From Pampus argenteus (taxonomy: Eukaryota > Chordata > Actinopteri > Scombriformes > Stromateidae), in assembly GCA_036937835.1 (NCBI GenBank), contig CM072873.1, positions 10,602,501-10,666,500 on the forward strand: a stretch of DNA of 64,000 nt, in the 5' to 3' direction. Numbering within the stretch: position 1 is the stretch's first letter; each line of letters starts with the position of its first letter. The notes beneath the pieces are model-generated. The model did no database searches, was not told the DNA's origin, and saw only the letters and a list, made by a program, of their open reading frames with translations. Positions 39,362 to 52,022 of the stretch are shown one piece after another. The translations under genes and the position numbers were made by a program.

Positions 39362-42300
39362 ATGGAGGGAGATGAGGATGGAGCGGGGCGGGTCCGAGAG
39401 CTGCAGGAGCAGAGGATGGCAGTCCAGCAGAAAACCTTCACCAAGTGGATGAACAGCGTCTTCTCCAAGAATAGGGTTATTATTACATATTCCATTTCTC
39501 TTTTTTTTTTAAATCATCTGACAGGATACATTTGAATTTGGTATTTTAGTGTTTTATCACTGGACTTTCAAAGTGTCTTTCTAGTTCATTGTTGCTGTGT
39601 TTCCATGCTGGCTGTTGGCTGTCTGTGTTTGTTGTTAAATTAGTCTGCAGACGCATGCAGGCTCCTTCATCATGATTATTATTATTATTATTAGTGTAAC
39701 CACCATTACTCCAGGGAACACTGACTCGGCACATTTCTGTTCTGCTCCACTCAGTCAGTCCTGCATCTGGTAGAGTTACAAATATCTGCAGTATTTTCTT
39801 CAGTTTTGGCATATATCACCTTTGACACAGTTTCTTGAAACATAAAAAAAAAAAAAAAAAACTGGCAGCAGTTTCTAAACTTCTAAGATTTACCCTGAAA
39901 CAACAGGTTCACATTTTTTCAAGTGCGTCTTTAAACAACAGTCAGGTTCCCATATGAACGAGGAAAGAGGTTTTCCTCCTGTTTATACTGAAAACTAATA
40001 AATGAAAAATAAATACTATCAAAAGATCCCCTTTAAATGTGCTTTCAATATAAGTGATTGGAGCCAAAATCCACAGTGCGTTCACACAGGCATTTTGTGC
40101 AAAAATGTATTAAAAGTTGGTCTGAAACTTAGATGACGAAATTCTGCTCTTTAAGCAAGCTACTTTAGATGTGTTTGTTACAACCATTTTGATAAATTAC
40201 TCATTGGCTTTTATTGCATTGGCTTACAGTAATGAGCATTGAGTTGTCGTCAACTCAAGTAAAACTTTATATTACTTCAGCTAGTTCACTGTGTGTGTGT
40301 GTGTGTGTGTGTGTGAAGGAGCTTGGTCCTGACCTCGATTAAACTCTGACACAGGACAGAAGCAGCGTGACCATAAATGGCAGCAAAACGTGGTAGAGAC
40401 TCACAGCATAGTTTTCTTCTGTTCGCTCGGTTAAGGCTCTGTGATACAAATCAAATGACCAAAATGATCAAATCAATTCTCCTGCTATATATTTTTCCTT
40501 CTGCCTTTAAAACTCTCATTTGGATCAAACCATTAGACTTTATATGAAGCCTATGGATCAAACCTCCATTTTGGAGAAACCTAAAATGTGTCTGCCGTGA
40601 TGTCAGTGTTTGTCCTGTTATCTGTTTGAGCCACGTTCCAGATAACCAGATATTAGTGTTATCTGCAGTCTGTTAGCTGATAACACATCAATCATTAGTC
40701 ATAACAACTGCAGATATTTCTTTATACACACCTGCAGCCGCCACATGCTATCAGTAATGTTAAAATAACACAAATGTTAAAGAAACAACAGAACTTTGTC
40801 TGGTTTAACAGATTCCTATGAGTTCATGTTTTCTTTCTGATAACTGGATGCCAGCTGCTGGCTGAAGACAGAGGCCTCGTGCTGCTGCTCTTCATTCCCA
40901 GAATTCTTTTGGGATTTCTGGAGGATGGCAGGTGCAACGGAGCAACGCAGCGCTCCCACTCGGTTGCCATTTCCATCTACACATTAACTGTCCTGTTCGG
41001 TCAAAAGCAGCAGTGGAAGAAGTAGAAAAAAAATACTCCATTGCAAGAAAAAGAAATCTTGCATGAAAAATCCTACTCAAAAGCATGTTCTATCATCTAT
41101 CGTGTCAATGTACTTAGGAATAGTTGAAAATAAATAAGTGCATTTACTCAAGTACTGTACCTAAGTACATTTTTAAGATACTTGTACTTTAGTTGAGCAT
41201 TTCCTTTATACTTCCATTCCTCTACATTTCAGAAGGGAACATTGTACTTTCTACTCCACTACATTTATTTGAAGATTGTAATTCAGCTTACATTTTGTGA
41301 TAAAGGTGATGAACTCTTACTGGATGAGTAACAATGTTATTTCCATGGTATTAGGAAATCAAACCAAGGTGATTCTATAAACAGCTGCTCTGATAATTCT
41401 GCTTCCTGTTTTGTGACTTCACATTTACAAGATAAACACACACTATCTAGAAAGTATTTCTTAAAAGTCCTTCAGCTCCGACAGCCTGACAAAACTGACT
41501 TAAAACTAGAGGTGCAAGAATTAGTCAAGTAAGTGATTAGTCAAAGAAAATTGGCAACTTTATTGAATAATCCTGTCATTTATTATTATTATTATTATTA
41601 TTAAGCAACAAGTTGTCTGACCCAAAAATGTCATAAAATGGTGAGAACTATTGATCACTGTTTCCCAAACGCCAAAATGGCATCTTAAAATAATCATGTA
41701 TGAAAAGAATGGTGGTGGAGTTTAGATCTGGTGCTGAAATCACTTAAGAATTAATCCAAAAACCTAAAATGAAGACAGACCCTGACTCATAAATAGGCGT
41801 TCCTCCTTCAGTGTATCTCCCACTCACCAGCTTCTTTTAGCTGTAGGAAGTTCAGTGAACTGGGCGTCTCACCTGTAGATAACCAGGATGTCCTGACCTG
41901 GCAGGCCTCAGCTGTTATGCAACACACTTCAGGGAAAGCGGCACTTGACTTGGAAGATGACTGAAGTGACACTTCCGTCAACTCACAGAGCTGTAAACAT
42001 GTTTCCATACATCTAAAAAAAACAACAACTTTGCAACTTTGCCAAACATGTGTTGCTTGTTTTTGTCATGAGGGAGCTCTCAAAGAAAGGATTCAACTGA
42101 CAGAGCTGATCCTCCAAAACAAAAGGCTGATTGTTGTATTACCTGGTTGATAAATCAATAACAATCTCAATATAATTTCCCTCCATAAAAATATAATAAA
42201 TCTTCTATAAATGATTAATATAGTTTAATATGCTAACTACAGCAGCTAAAGATTGGGTTTCCATAGTGTGGAGCCGCACTTCTAATTCACTGAGCCTCAC

Positions 42301-44596
42301 CTCCAACATGGCAAAGAGTGGGAAAGAGAGGCCACGCTAACTGCTAAGCTAAAGTAACTAGCAGATCTGAATAAAGTGTATAAGTGCTTGAGCTTAAGCA
42401 GTGCAGGTTTAAATGCGCAGTGCCAATGTAATTGGGAATATAGCAAAATTAACTGGGTTGAGATCAGCAAAAATGCGTCTACACAGCCAGCTACGGAACT
42501 GTTTACATACTTGCTTCGTATTTTGCGTGTTTCTGGGGGGACACCACTAGAGGGCACACCAGAGAACTTCCAGATTTACATGATGTAAACAATAAACTTG
42601 GCGGCACTCCAGTAGTAGTAGGTTACTATTTTGTTCATTATGACATCAGAGAAAAAAATGACAAGCTGTTTTTGTTACTGTGCGGGTAATTGCGGTCTAT
42701 TATTATCTTGTCCTCAAAACGTACCGCCATTTTTGTCGCTAGTTTGCTAGTATATCTGGCTCAACACACAAACGCAACCAGAAATGAGAGAACGCGCTTA
42801 CCGCAGCACGTCAGCACGTCAGCACGTCACGTCACGTCACGTCACAGCTTCAGCTGGGCAGAGGTGATGTACAGGCCTTGTACTGTGGTTGTTTTCAGTT
42901 GTACTTTAAATGCTTGCATTATCTTGTGTTACCAGACATAGATAGATAACTGTTAAGTCTGAGCCATCCTACATGCTGTATCACACTGCTGCACTTAATG
43001 TTTCTATTAACATATTTATTTTGTTGAGGAAAAAGGATTGATAAAGGATTATACTTTATTGTACTCATGTATATTTTGATGTTGAACACTATTTTATCAT
43101 ACTTTTTGTTGTTCATGGTATTTCTTATGGACTTTTATATCCTCCAGATAATTTTTACTTTATTTATAATATTTTTACTGTACTTTTATACTGACTCCTG
43201 CAGGAGAGATTGGAGTTGACTGACATCTACACGGAGCTGAAGACTGGAGTTGTTTTGATCCGTCTGCTGGAGCTCATCTCTTCAAATAAACTGCCGCCAC
43301 CCAGCCGCCGGACGCTTAGGGTCCACTGCCTGGAGAACAACGGCATCGCCATCAACTTCCTCAAAACCAAGGTAAGTTCTGTCTCTGTCCATCACATAAG
43401 ATAAACCAGAGATCAGTCAGTCCTGAGAGGATGTATATGGCTCCATCTTGTGTCGACATCTATGTGTTACATCCTATCTATCCTATGTGGAAACCTTAAA
43501 CCTCCTGTGCACATACACTGAGAATAGACTTCACAGTGACGTCTTGTGTCCAGCAGGAAAAATCCACATTGTGATGTGTATTTTTCACTTCTTTCACTAA
43601 ATAATTAATTGAAAAAAATAGCCAGCAGATTAATTGATTATGAAAATAATTGGTAGTTGCAGCTCTACCATTGGACCCACAAACTAATAATAAGGTTACA
43701 CATCTATTAAAAAATGGTCCTGATGATGAAGTGATGAAGTGTCTAGCATTTATTATTATAGGTATTATATTTGTAAGGGAATATGTACTGTATTAAATAT
43801 AAATGTTACCATTTGATATATTGTATCAGATTCGGGTGGATCTGATTGGTCCAGAGAATGTGGTGGACGGTGACCGGACACTGATCCTGGGTCTGTTGTG
43901 GATCATCATCCTCAGGTTCCAGATCGGACCAATCAACCTGGACGAGGTCAGGAATCAAACTCACAACCTGATATAAAGATTTTAAGTTTAAATTTAAGAT
44001 TTTAAATTTAAAAAATTGTCTTCTTGCGGTTTTTCCATCTTCTGCTCCTGGTGTTTTTTTTTAATTTTCTGGATTGTTTTATCTATATCTATAACCACTT
44101 CTTCTCTTCCTCCCACAGTCGGACGGAGGCAGCGTGGCTCATCGCTCGGCGAAGGAAGCCCTGTTGATCTGGTGTCAGAGAAAAACCTCGGGCTATAACG
44201 GTGTCAGCGTGCAGGACTTCTCCTCCAGCTGGAGGGACGGACTGGCCTTCAATGCCCTCATCCATGCACACCGGTAACACAACCGTACACACACACACAC
44301 ACACACACACATATTCCTGTTCTCCATCCACTCCTCTTCATCATCTGCTTCTCTCTCCTCTTTATCCCAGGCCTGACCTATTTGACTACCGCCGTCTCCA
44401 TGACGACCCCAAGCGTAACCTGGAGCATGCCTTCCAGCTGGCGGAGCGGGAGTTTGGCATCATGCAGCTTCTGGAGGTGGAGGACATGGTGGTCCCTCAT
44501 CCGGACGAGAAGTCCATCATGACCTACGTGTCGCTGTATTACCACTATTTCTCCAAGATGAAGCAGGGACAGACTGTTCAGAAGAGAATTGCCAAG
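39362..44596 (+). CDS. sptbn5: sptbn5 exons 1-5: actin-binding CH1 and CH2 domains
   Basis: Exons 39362-39475, 43204-43371, 43830-43946, 44119-44273, 44371-44596 encode residues 1-260. CH1 is recognised from QQKTFTKWMNSVFS, LIRLLELIS, LPPPS and GPENVVDGDRTLILGLLW. CH2 is recognised from KEALLIWCQRKT, DFSSSWRDGLAFNALIHAHR and PDEKSIMTYVSLYYHYF. The order and motifs are those of alpha-actinin/beta-spectrin actin-binding domains. The exon 1 donor is AGG|GTTATT, a weak site chosen because it keeps phase and homology; intron 1 is 3.7 kb. Confidence 0.95.
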
Positions 44597-47500
44597 GTCT
44601 GAGATCAGGGGACAGCACTTATGCATGCCCACCTAAATATAAAATCAAAAACAAGAACAGGATGTTTGGAAGTGAATGAGTATTTAAAGAGATGAAAGGA
44701 GGTTATAGCTGCTGGGGCTTTAAATTTAAATGCACGTCGACCAATTTCTTTGTTAATACGTGGAGTGAAATTCTCTTTTCAGATTGTTGGGATGCTGAAG
44801 GAGCTGGATGACATGAAAGTTGAATATGATAAAATGGTCTCAGATCTGCTACACTGGATCAAAACTAAGGTAACAAAAAGTAGTTTTGACATATGAGCAA
44901 ATGTGCATATGAAGCACAGGAAGCTTGTCAGAACCTGATCAGATATCATCAGTGAAGTACAGTTTAAACTCATTGATTATTGACTGGTTGATTGAAGGTG
45001 AAGCAGCTGAATGACAGAAAATTCCCAAACTCTCTGAGAGAAATGCAGACGTTGGTTACGGCTTTCAAGACCTACAGAACTGTGGAGAAACCTCCCAAAT
45101 ATCAGGTGTGATGTCATGTTTTTTGAGCCTGAGAAAACCTGATAGATTACTGCTTATGAAAATGTCAGCTATTCTCTCCTTCTATCTGTTCGTCTTCAGG
45201 AGCGTGGGGCAATCGAAGCTCACCTATTCAATCTGAAGACTCAGTTGGCAGCCAACAACCAATGGGCTTACAATCCTCCAGAAGGTAGAGAAAATTAACC
45301 TCTTTGCCAGGCACCCCACATTTTGTGCATAAGCCCAAAAATAATGTACTAACTTAGAATCACAACCTCTCATTTAAAAGGTAAAGCTTTCAATTTTACA
45401 AGTAAAAAGTCATAATGAGTATAAGTGATCCTGAATATAATGCCACCAAGGCTAAAGTGCTCCAGAGGTAGGACAGTGTCGCAAAATCACAGAAAGGCTT
45501 ATTCACAGCAACAATAACAAGGTGTTTTGTGTGTTTCTGTGAAGGTAAAACTCTCAGCGACATAGAGAAGAGTTGGGTTTTGCTCGAGAGAGCTGAACAC
45601 GAACGAGAAAGAGCCCTGCAGGAAGCGCTGCTTCGCCTGGAGAACCTGGAGCAGCTCGCCCAGAAGTTTGAGAGAAAGGTAACCGTCAAACACATCAAAC
45701 ACGTCAAAAATAGAGGCAGAGATTGTCTCTCCTGCATTCAGAATTCAAATGCAAATCAACTTTGCATTGGGTTTCCCAGGCCGCCCTGAGGGAGGGATAT
45801 CTGGAGGACACGCTGCGTCTGATCCGCAGGCAGGACGTCAGAGCTCTGTCCACGCTGGAGGATGCTCAGGCGGCTGGTCGGCGTCTGGAGGCTTTAGCCA
45901 CCGATGCTCTGGCCAGAAAGCCACGTTTCTCTGCTCTCAGAGACATGGCCAAGTCCATCGAAGAAGGAAACTACCACAGCAAAGAGCAGGTCATCAGGAA
46001 GTAAGAGAGCATTCAAAATGAGCCATTATGGCCTCCATGAGCTGGAGAAATGAAGGTGTAGGACCTGGACGTTAACCTTTTTTTGAGTGTTTTCCCTTCC
46101 ACTAATTATCTTAAACAAGTTCATAAGGTTCATGAAAACATGTTTATAGGGGTATATTTGATAATTTTTTTTAGCAAGAAGCCTCCCAGGTTTCAGATTG
46201 GCTCCTGTTGCATCGTTGATGCAAACTCAACACTTGACCTGTTGATGTTGGCCTGTGTTCTTGATAAATTCAATATAACGTCCATTTCCACAACACTAAT
46301 TCAATAAGTAAAACAGTCATTTTATTTACTGATTTCAGACAATTCATCTGACTCATTTCTAGTTGCATGCACGTTGATGTTTTGCTTTGAGAGTTGATGG
46401 CAGTGACACCACTGAAATGTGGGTCTATATTTTGCATTGAAGGGAGGAGAATATTAGCCATCGATGGAAGGAGGTTCTGCAGCAGATGCAGGAGCAGAGG
46501 GAGCTGCTGGGAAATATAGTTGAAACTCTCAGCATACTCCGAGACATCGAGCTCATCTCCCAAGAACTGAAGGAACTACAGGTGAGTTTAGACTGTAACA
46601 CGTTTGGTTATTAAAAAAGAAAAAAAAAGAAAAAAGAAATAATATTTAAGCATAAGTTATAAATAAATAATATTTAAGCATAAGGTATAAATAAGTCTGA
46701 CCTAAGGTGTAAACTTAGTTAAATGATGACATACATGAAATATGTGGCTATGACGTTCCTCAAATGAAAACATAAACCTGACTAATGTCCACAAAAAAGT
46801 TAAAAAGGATTGATTATAGTGCCTTGATTTTTTTTGGAATTCAATCTGCTTTTTTGTGGATGTCTCCAGTCCCAGGCCGGTGCTTCTGAGCTGGGGAAAC
46901 AGCTGGCAGAGGTGGAGTCTCTCCTCCAGAAACAGGATCTCCTAGAAGCTCAGATCTCAGCTCATGGTGAAATGATCACTGCCATCAGCAACACCGCGCT
47001 GAAGGTAAAATATTTATTAATCGTCATCTCACAGCGAATTTTAAGATGTGCATCATGGGTGAGTTGTCTGCTCATCAAACTGATTCTATTACTGTTTCTG
47101 TCCTCTTTCAGGGAAAAGTGAGAGACGGTCAGCAGATTCAAAGCAGAGTCAGAGCTCTCGACACTCAGTACAAATCTCTGGTGTCCCTCAGCAGCAACAG
47201 GTGTGCTTCTGTTTTCAGGTTTTTATATCTGCTGATGGAGGAGGAGTTTTCTTCCTTCTGTCACTCTCACTCATTCTCTTTACCTATGTTTCTATCAATT
47301 TGTCATCTTTCGACCCGCTTTCGTCACCTCCTCACTTGTTTCCTCTTCTTCTCCTCTCCTCTTTCAGGAGGAGACAGTTGGAGGCTCAGTTGAGGCTGTT
47401 TGAGTTCTTCCATGACTGTGAGGAGTTGGATGCGTGGTTGTATGAACGCTGGCTGAGGCTGCAGACAGCTGGACTCGGACGAGACCTCAACCACGTCCAG

Positions 47501-50500
47501 CTGGCTCAACACAAACACAAAGTAAAACTCACAAGTGCACAAACACATCAAAATAAGTTTAGATATGTTGAATTAAAGATAAATAAGGAGTAAGTTAAGA
47601 TGAAATAAGTAAGGATTTGACAAATTGGGAGGAATAAAATTAAGTCAAGATAAGTTTGAAAGGATAAATTAATCAATGATTTTGTTGTTCAGATCGTTGG
47701 AAACAATAAAACATGAATGATACATATTTGTACACTAAATATACGTTTTTGATTCCCTCAACTAATTTGCACCCTCCAAATTACAGAATTTATACTCTCA
47801 AATTAATAATTTGTGACCGAATGAATGAATGTGAACTCAAAAAAAATCGAAATATTAAATTGTGCCTCTGGTTTACTAGATCTAGCCCCCTCCCTTCTCT
47901 CTAGTAGAGAGCAGCAGCATAGAGATCAAAATTAAACTGCTTTAAATTCAAGTGGCCCAAAGTGAGAGTGTGCAGGCAAAAAGGACAAATGATATTATTG
48001 TGATTACACGTTTCATTTGAAGGAACTAATTAGATAATTTGAGGGTGATATTGGCTCATTTAAAGAGGCAAATTATGGAATTCAAGAGTACAAAATTACT
48101 AAATCAAGAGAACAATATAGGTATAATTAGCACACAAATTGGTGATTAAAATGAATTATTTATAATTTGAATTGCTGAATTATTAATTAGAGGAAATTAT
48201 TAATCAAAAATGTCCCCTGTGATACCCAACAGGATCTGTACACATGCAGACGGATACTATTCAGTTGTTTTAAAAACTTAATCAGAGATAATTTGTATCG
48301 GATCAATTATTTTAATTATTAATCTGACAACAGGTGCTGGAGGCGGAGATCCAGGCGCAGGAGTCTCTGTACCAGGGAGTTCTGGGTCGAGGTCAGAACC
48401 TGCTGTCAAAGCAGAGTCAGGTCAACCAGCGAGGCGTCCAGAAGTGGATCAGGACCCTGAAGAAGCAGTGGAGCCACCTGACTGACGAGGTGACGGGACG
48501 CCGCAACAGACTGCAGGCTGCTGCCAGCATCAAACAGGTAAACAGAGAAATGTTATCAAACGGAAACAAACCGGTAAACAAAGAACCAACAAAATTGGAA
48601 ACAGGAATAAGGCATCCAGGTTTCTTCAAATTCACAACAGATGAGATGCCTATGTGTCCTTTGTCCAGTACTTTGCAGATGTGGTGGAGGCCAACTCCTG
48701 GCTGGGTGACAGGAAACCACTGCTGACTAGCGAGGATCTTGGGAAGGATGAGTCAAGCACAGCGGCACTGCTGCAGCGCCACCTGCGGCTGGAGAAAGAG
48801 ATGGTGGCCTATGCCCCGGAGATAAAGAGACTGTCAGAGCAGGCGAGGAGCACGGCACAGCTAACAGCTCTGACTGTGAGTACAGACTTTATATACCGTT
48901 ATATATTCTGACTTATCAACATTACCAGTAGCCAATATGATATGAATACTTCTTTCAGTGTTAATATGGGCACCTGACCTGTTGTTTTACGACACATTTA
49001 AAATATTGTGAGCCCATCCTTTAAGATTTAAGTCAAGTGTTTATTTCTTCTTCTGAAACTCTGGACTGATTCTCTCTTGTGTGTCTGTTCTTGGCTTTTT
49101 TTCTCTTCTTGTGTAGGCGGAGCCCCAGCAGAATAATACGATCCAGTACAGTGACTCATCTGGGGAAGAGGAGGGGCCAGGAGCAGTGACATCACCACCC
49201 AGTGCAAAGCAAGGGAGGGGTCCTGTGAGCTCTCCCCCTCAAAGTGATGAGAATAAGGCCACTATCCGCTTCAGATACAGCCGAGGTACTGGAGGTCTGC
49301 TCTGTGTCATTTTGATGCAGCAGAGGATGATGGGAAATACTTTAAAATTAAAGTTCTGTTCAGAGTGATATGTCTAACAATAACTCATTTTTGAGTCACA
49401 AGTGCATGATATTATCGATTAGTCAAATCACAACAAATCTATTTCACAAATAAAAAAACAACAAATATTTGCTGGTTCAAGGCTCAAGAATGTGTTGCTT
49501 TTCTTGGTCTTACATTATTGTAAATTAGGTATTTTGGGGTTTTGGACTGTTGGTTGGACAAAATATATAGATTAAACATTTGATGACATCTGGGATATTA
49601 TGATGTTAATGTTTTATAGACCATATGATTGGTTAATTGAGAAAATAATCTGCAGATTGGTAGATATAAATAAAAACAACTGTTTTTTGCAGCTCTGCAT
49701 GATTTTTCCTTTGTTATGTTCAGTTTTTAATGGATTCAGAATTTTAGTTCAGTAAGAGACTGAGGAGAAAAGTAATCTCAGGTAGAGGAAATGATGTTGA
49801 ATTAAAGATAAATAAGGATCTTGATTTCAGGTCAGTTTCCATGGGATCGTCATGAGATTGTAACCATCATCAGCACTGACCCGGACGGAGACCGAGTTCT
49901 GGCCAGAGACAGCAAAGGAAACCAGCAGCTCATCCCCAAGACCTACCTGACCCTACTGCCAGCCACCGTACAATCGGTAATCAAAAACATTTCAATTAGA
50001 TCAATAATCCATATATACCATACCATATATATAAAATATATGATAAATCTAATCACTAAACCTAACATGCTCCCTCTGTTTAGACTACTCACAGCCCACC
50101 TGCCTTGAGCAATGTCGTGCCAGAAAGCCCGAACAGGAAGTTGAATTGTCCAAGACGCAGACGCTCGATGCGTCATGGCACAGCTGAAATCCAGACAACA
50201 TGGCTGCCGGACCCACATTACCAGAGGGACACTGTGGAGAGCACACAAGCCAATCTAGACCAGGATTACAACTCCCTGTGCAAACTGGTGAAGGTGAGAG
50301 GGGCAGCATGGGAAATGTAGTCAGATAATGCTGCTGTTTGTGTGATGATGAAGCTGGAATTCAAAAAGCTTTTATAATAAATAAAAGTCTAGGAATCTAT
50401 TGCCCGAGATTCATGTCAGATTTGTGTTGTGTTGTGTTGTGTAGTTGAAGATGAGGAGTCTGGAGGAGATGCTGCGACTGCATCGATTCTACAACAGCTG

Positions 50501-51969
50501 CCAGGAGTTTGAGTCATGGATGGAGGACAAGGAGAACATCCTGAACACCTTCAGCACCAACGGCGACAACCTGGGAGTGGTGCAGGCCAAATACGAGGTA
50601 AGAATTATTTGGTTTAATAATGCCCCCCCCCCATTGATTACAAACATTGATTACAAACTTGCATACATGAACACACATCTTGTCCTGCTGTCCTTGACTT
50701 CCTGTCCAGAACTTCCTAACTGAGTTGTCGAGTGGGCGTGGCCAGTTGGATGACATAATCAGAATGGCGGAGGAGTTGGTAAATAGCCGGCACAGTAAAC
50801 AGAGAGAGATCCAGGACAGACAGAGGAGGATCTCCAAAAGGTACAAACAAAACCTGAAATGTTTGTTGTTGTTTCATCTCATTGATCCAAGTGTGCAGAT
50901 GTGTCCTCAGTTTTCCAACATAACTGGACACTGCCTCCTATTCCACCAGGTGGGATCAAATCCAGCAGTTGAAGGATGAAAAGGGCCACGAGCTGCTGAG
51001 TACGGCAGACGTGCAGTCTTTCCTCCAGAGCTGCGAGGAAGCCAGGGCGCAGCTGCAGAGTCAGCTGTCTCAGCTTGACACTGTAGATTGGGGCTGCAAC
51101 GCCTTCAGCCTGCTGGCCGAGGAGAAGAACCAGGCTCAGGCCCTCAGAGACATCCACGCTTTGGAGAGCAAGATCGGTTATCTAAAGAGCGTCGCCAAAA
51201 TGTACAAGTCTGATTTAAACTGAAGAAACAATATGTATTAGTTCTTGTAAAGATGAAAGTGTACAATTGATTATGTATTATCTTCACCATATGAAGTGAC
51301 AACAGAGTAAACTGCATTTGATAGTCAGTCGTTAATCAATAGTCATTTCCTGCACTACAGGAAGCAGGACTGCAGTCCAGCAGAGAGTGCAGCCATCATG
51401 GAGGGGGTTCGGAGTCTGGAGGCTCTGTTGAAGCAGGTGAGGATTCACCGTATCATCACAGAGTTACTGTATAGGAGTGACGTGTTTTGTAATACATAGT
51501 CACTGTTGTCACATGTTTTGGACATTTAGATATTATTTGAAGCAAAATGTAGTAAAGGACTGAATACTGACTGACCAGCCTCTGTAACACTGTCTTTCTG
51601 GTCTTATGTCACTCAGGTGAAGCGTCAGGCTGCAGAGAGGCAGCGTCTACTGGAGGAGGCCCGCAGGTTGCAGAACTTCCAGCAACAGGCCAAGGAGCTG
51701 CAGCGCTGGGCAGGATCTGTTCAGGAGCGCCTCCTACAGGAGGAGGTGGCTGCTGACATGGCCTCCGCTATCACCCTGCTGGAGCAACACCAGGAGCTTC
51801 GGCTAGAGATGGAGGAGCAGAGGAGCAGGTAAAGAGGTGACAGGAGGTGCTGCCCCCATGTTATGATACAACCATCTACTGAATTGGAAATATTTGAAAA
51901 TAAGTGATTTTGTTTGTAAGATATAAAACTAAAACTTGAAACATAGAATTTTTTTGGGGGGGGGGGGGG

Positions 51970-52022
<53 letters not shown>

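Larger units (their letters stand above)
39476..43203 (+). other. sptbn5: sptbn5 intron 1
   Basis: 3.7 kb with no supported exon. It contains an ATT tract (39676-39692), poly(A) (39843-39860), a TG tract (40290-40316), two opposing fragments of one dispersed repeat (41005-41285), a GCTGCAAC-type repeat remnant (41505-41690), and a TGACGTG-containing minisatellite (42804-42845). The latter lies in a segment (about 42240-42850) that I cannot classify. Confidence 0.6.

Noticed and set aside
42240..42850. Possible separate gene or promoter island in sptbn5 intron 1
   Set aside because: Some CpG-rich words occur, but there is no splice structure or protein similarity; left unclassified.
49186..49368. 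Reading through the exon 17 donor of sptbn5 to a stop at 49367-49369
   Set aside because: A good GTACTG donor at 49286 and a phase-matched next exon exist; the read-through is simply intron.
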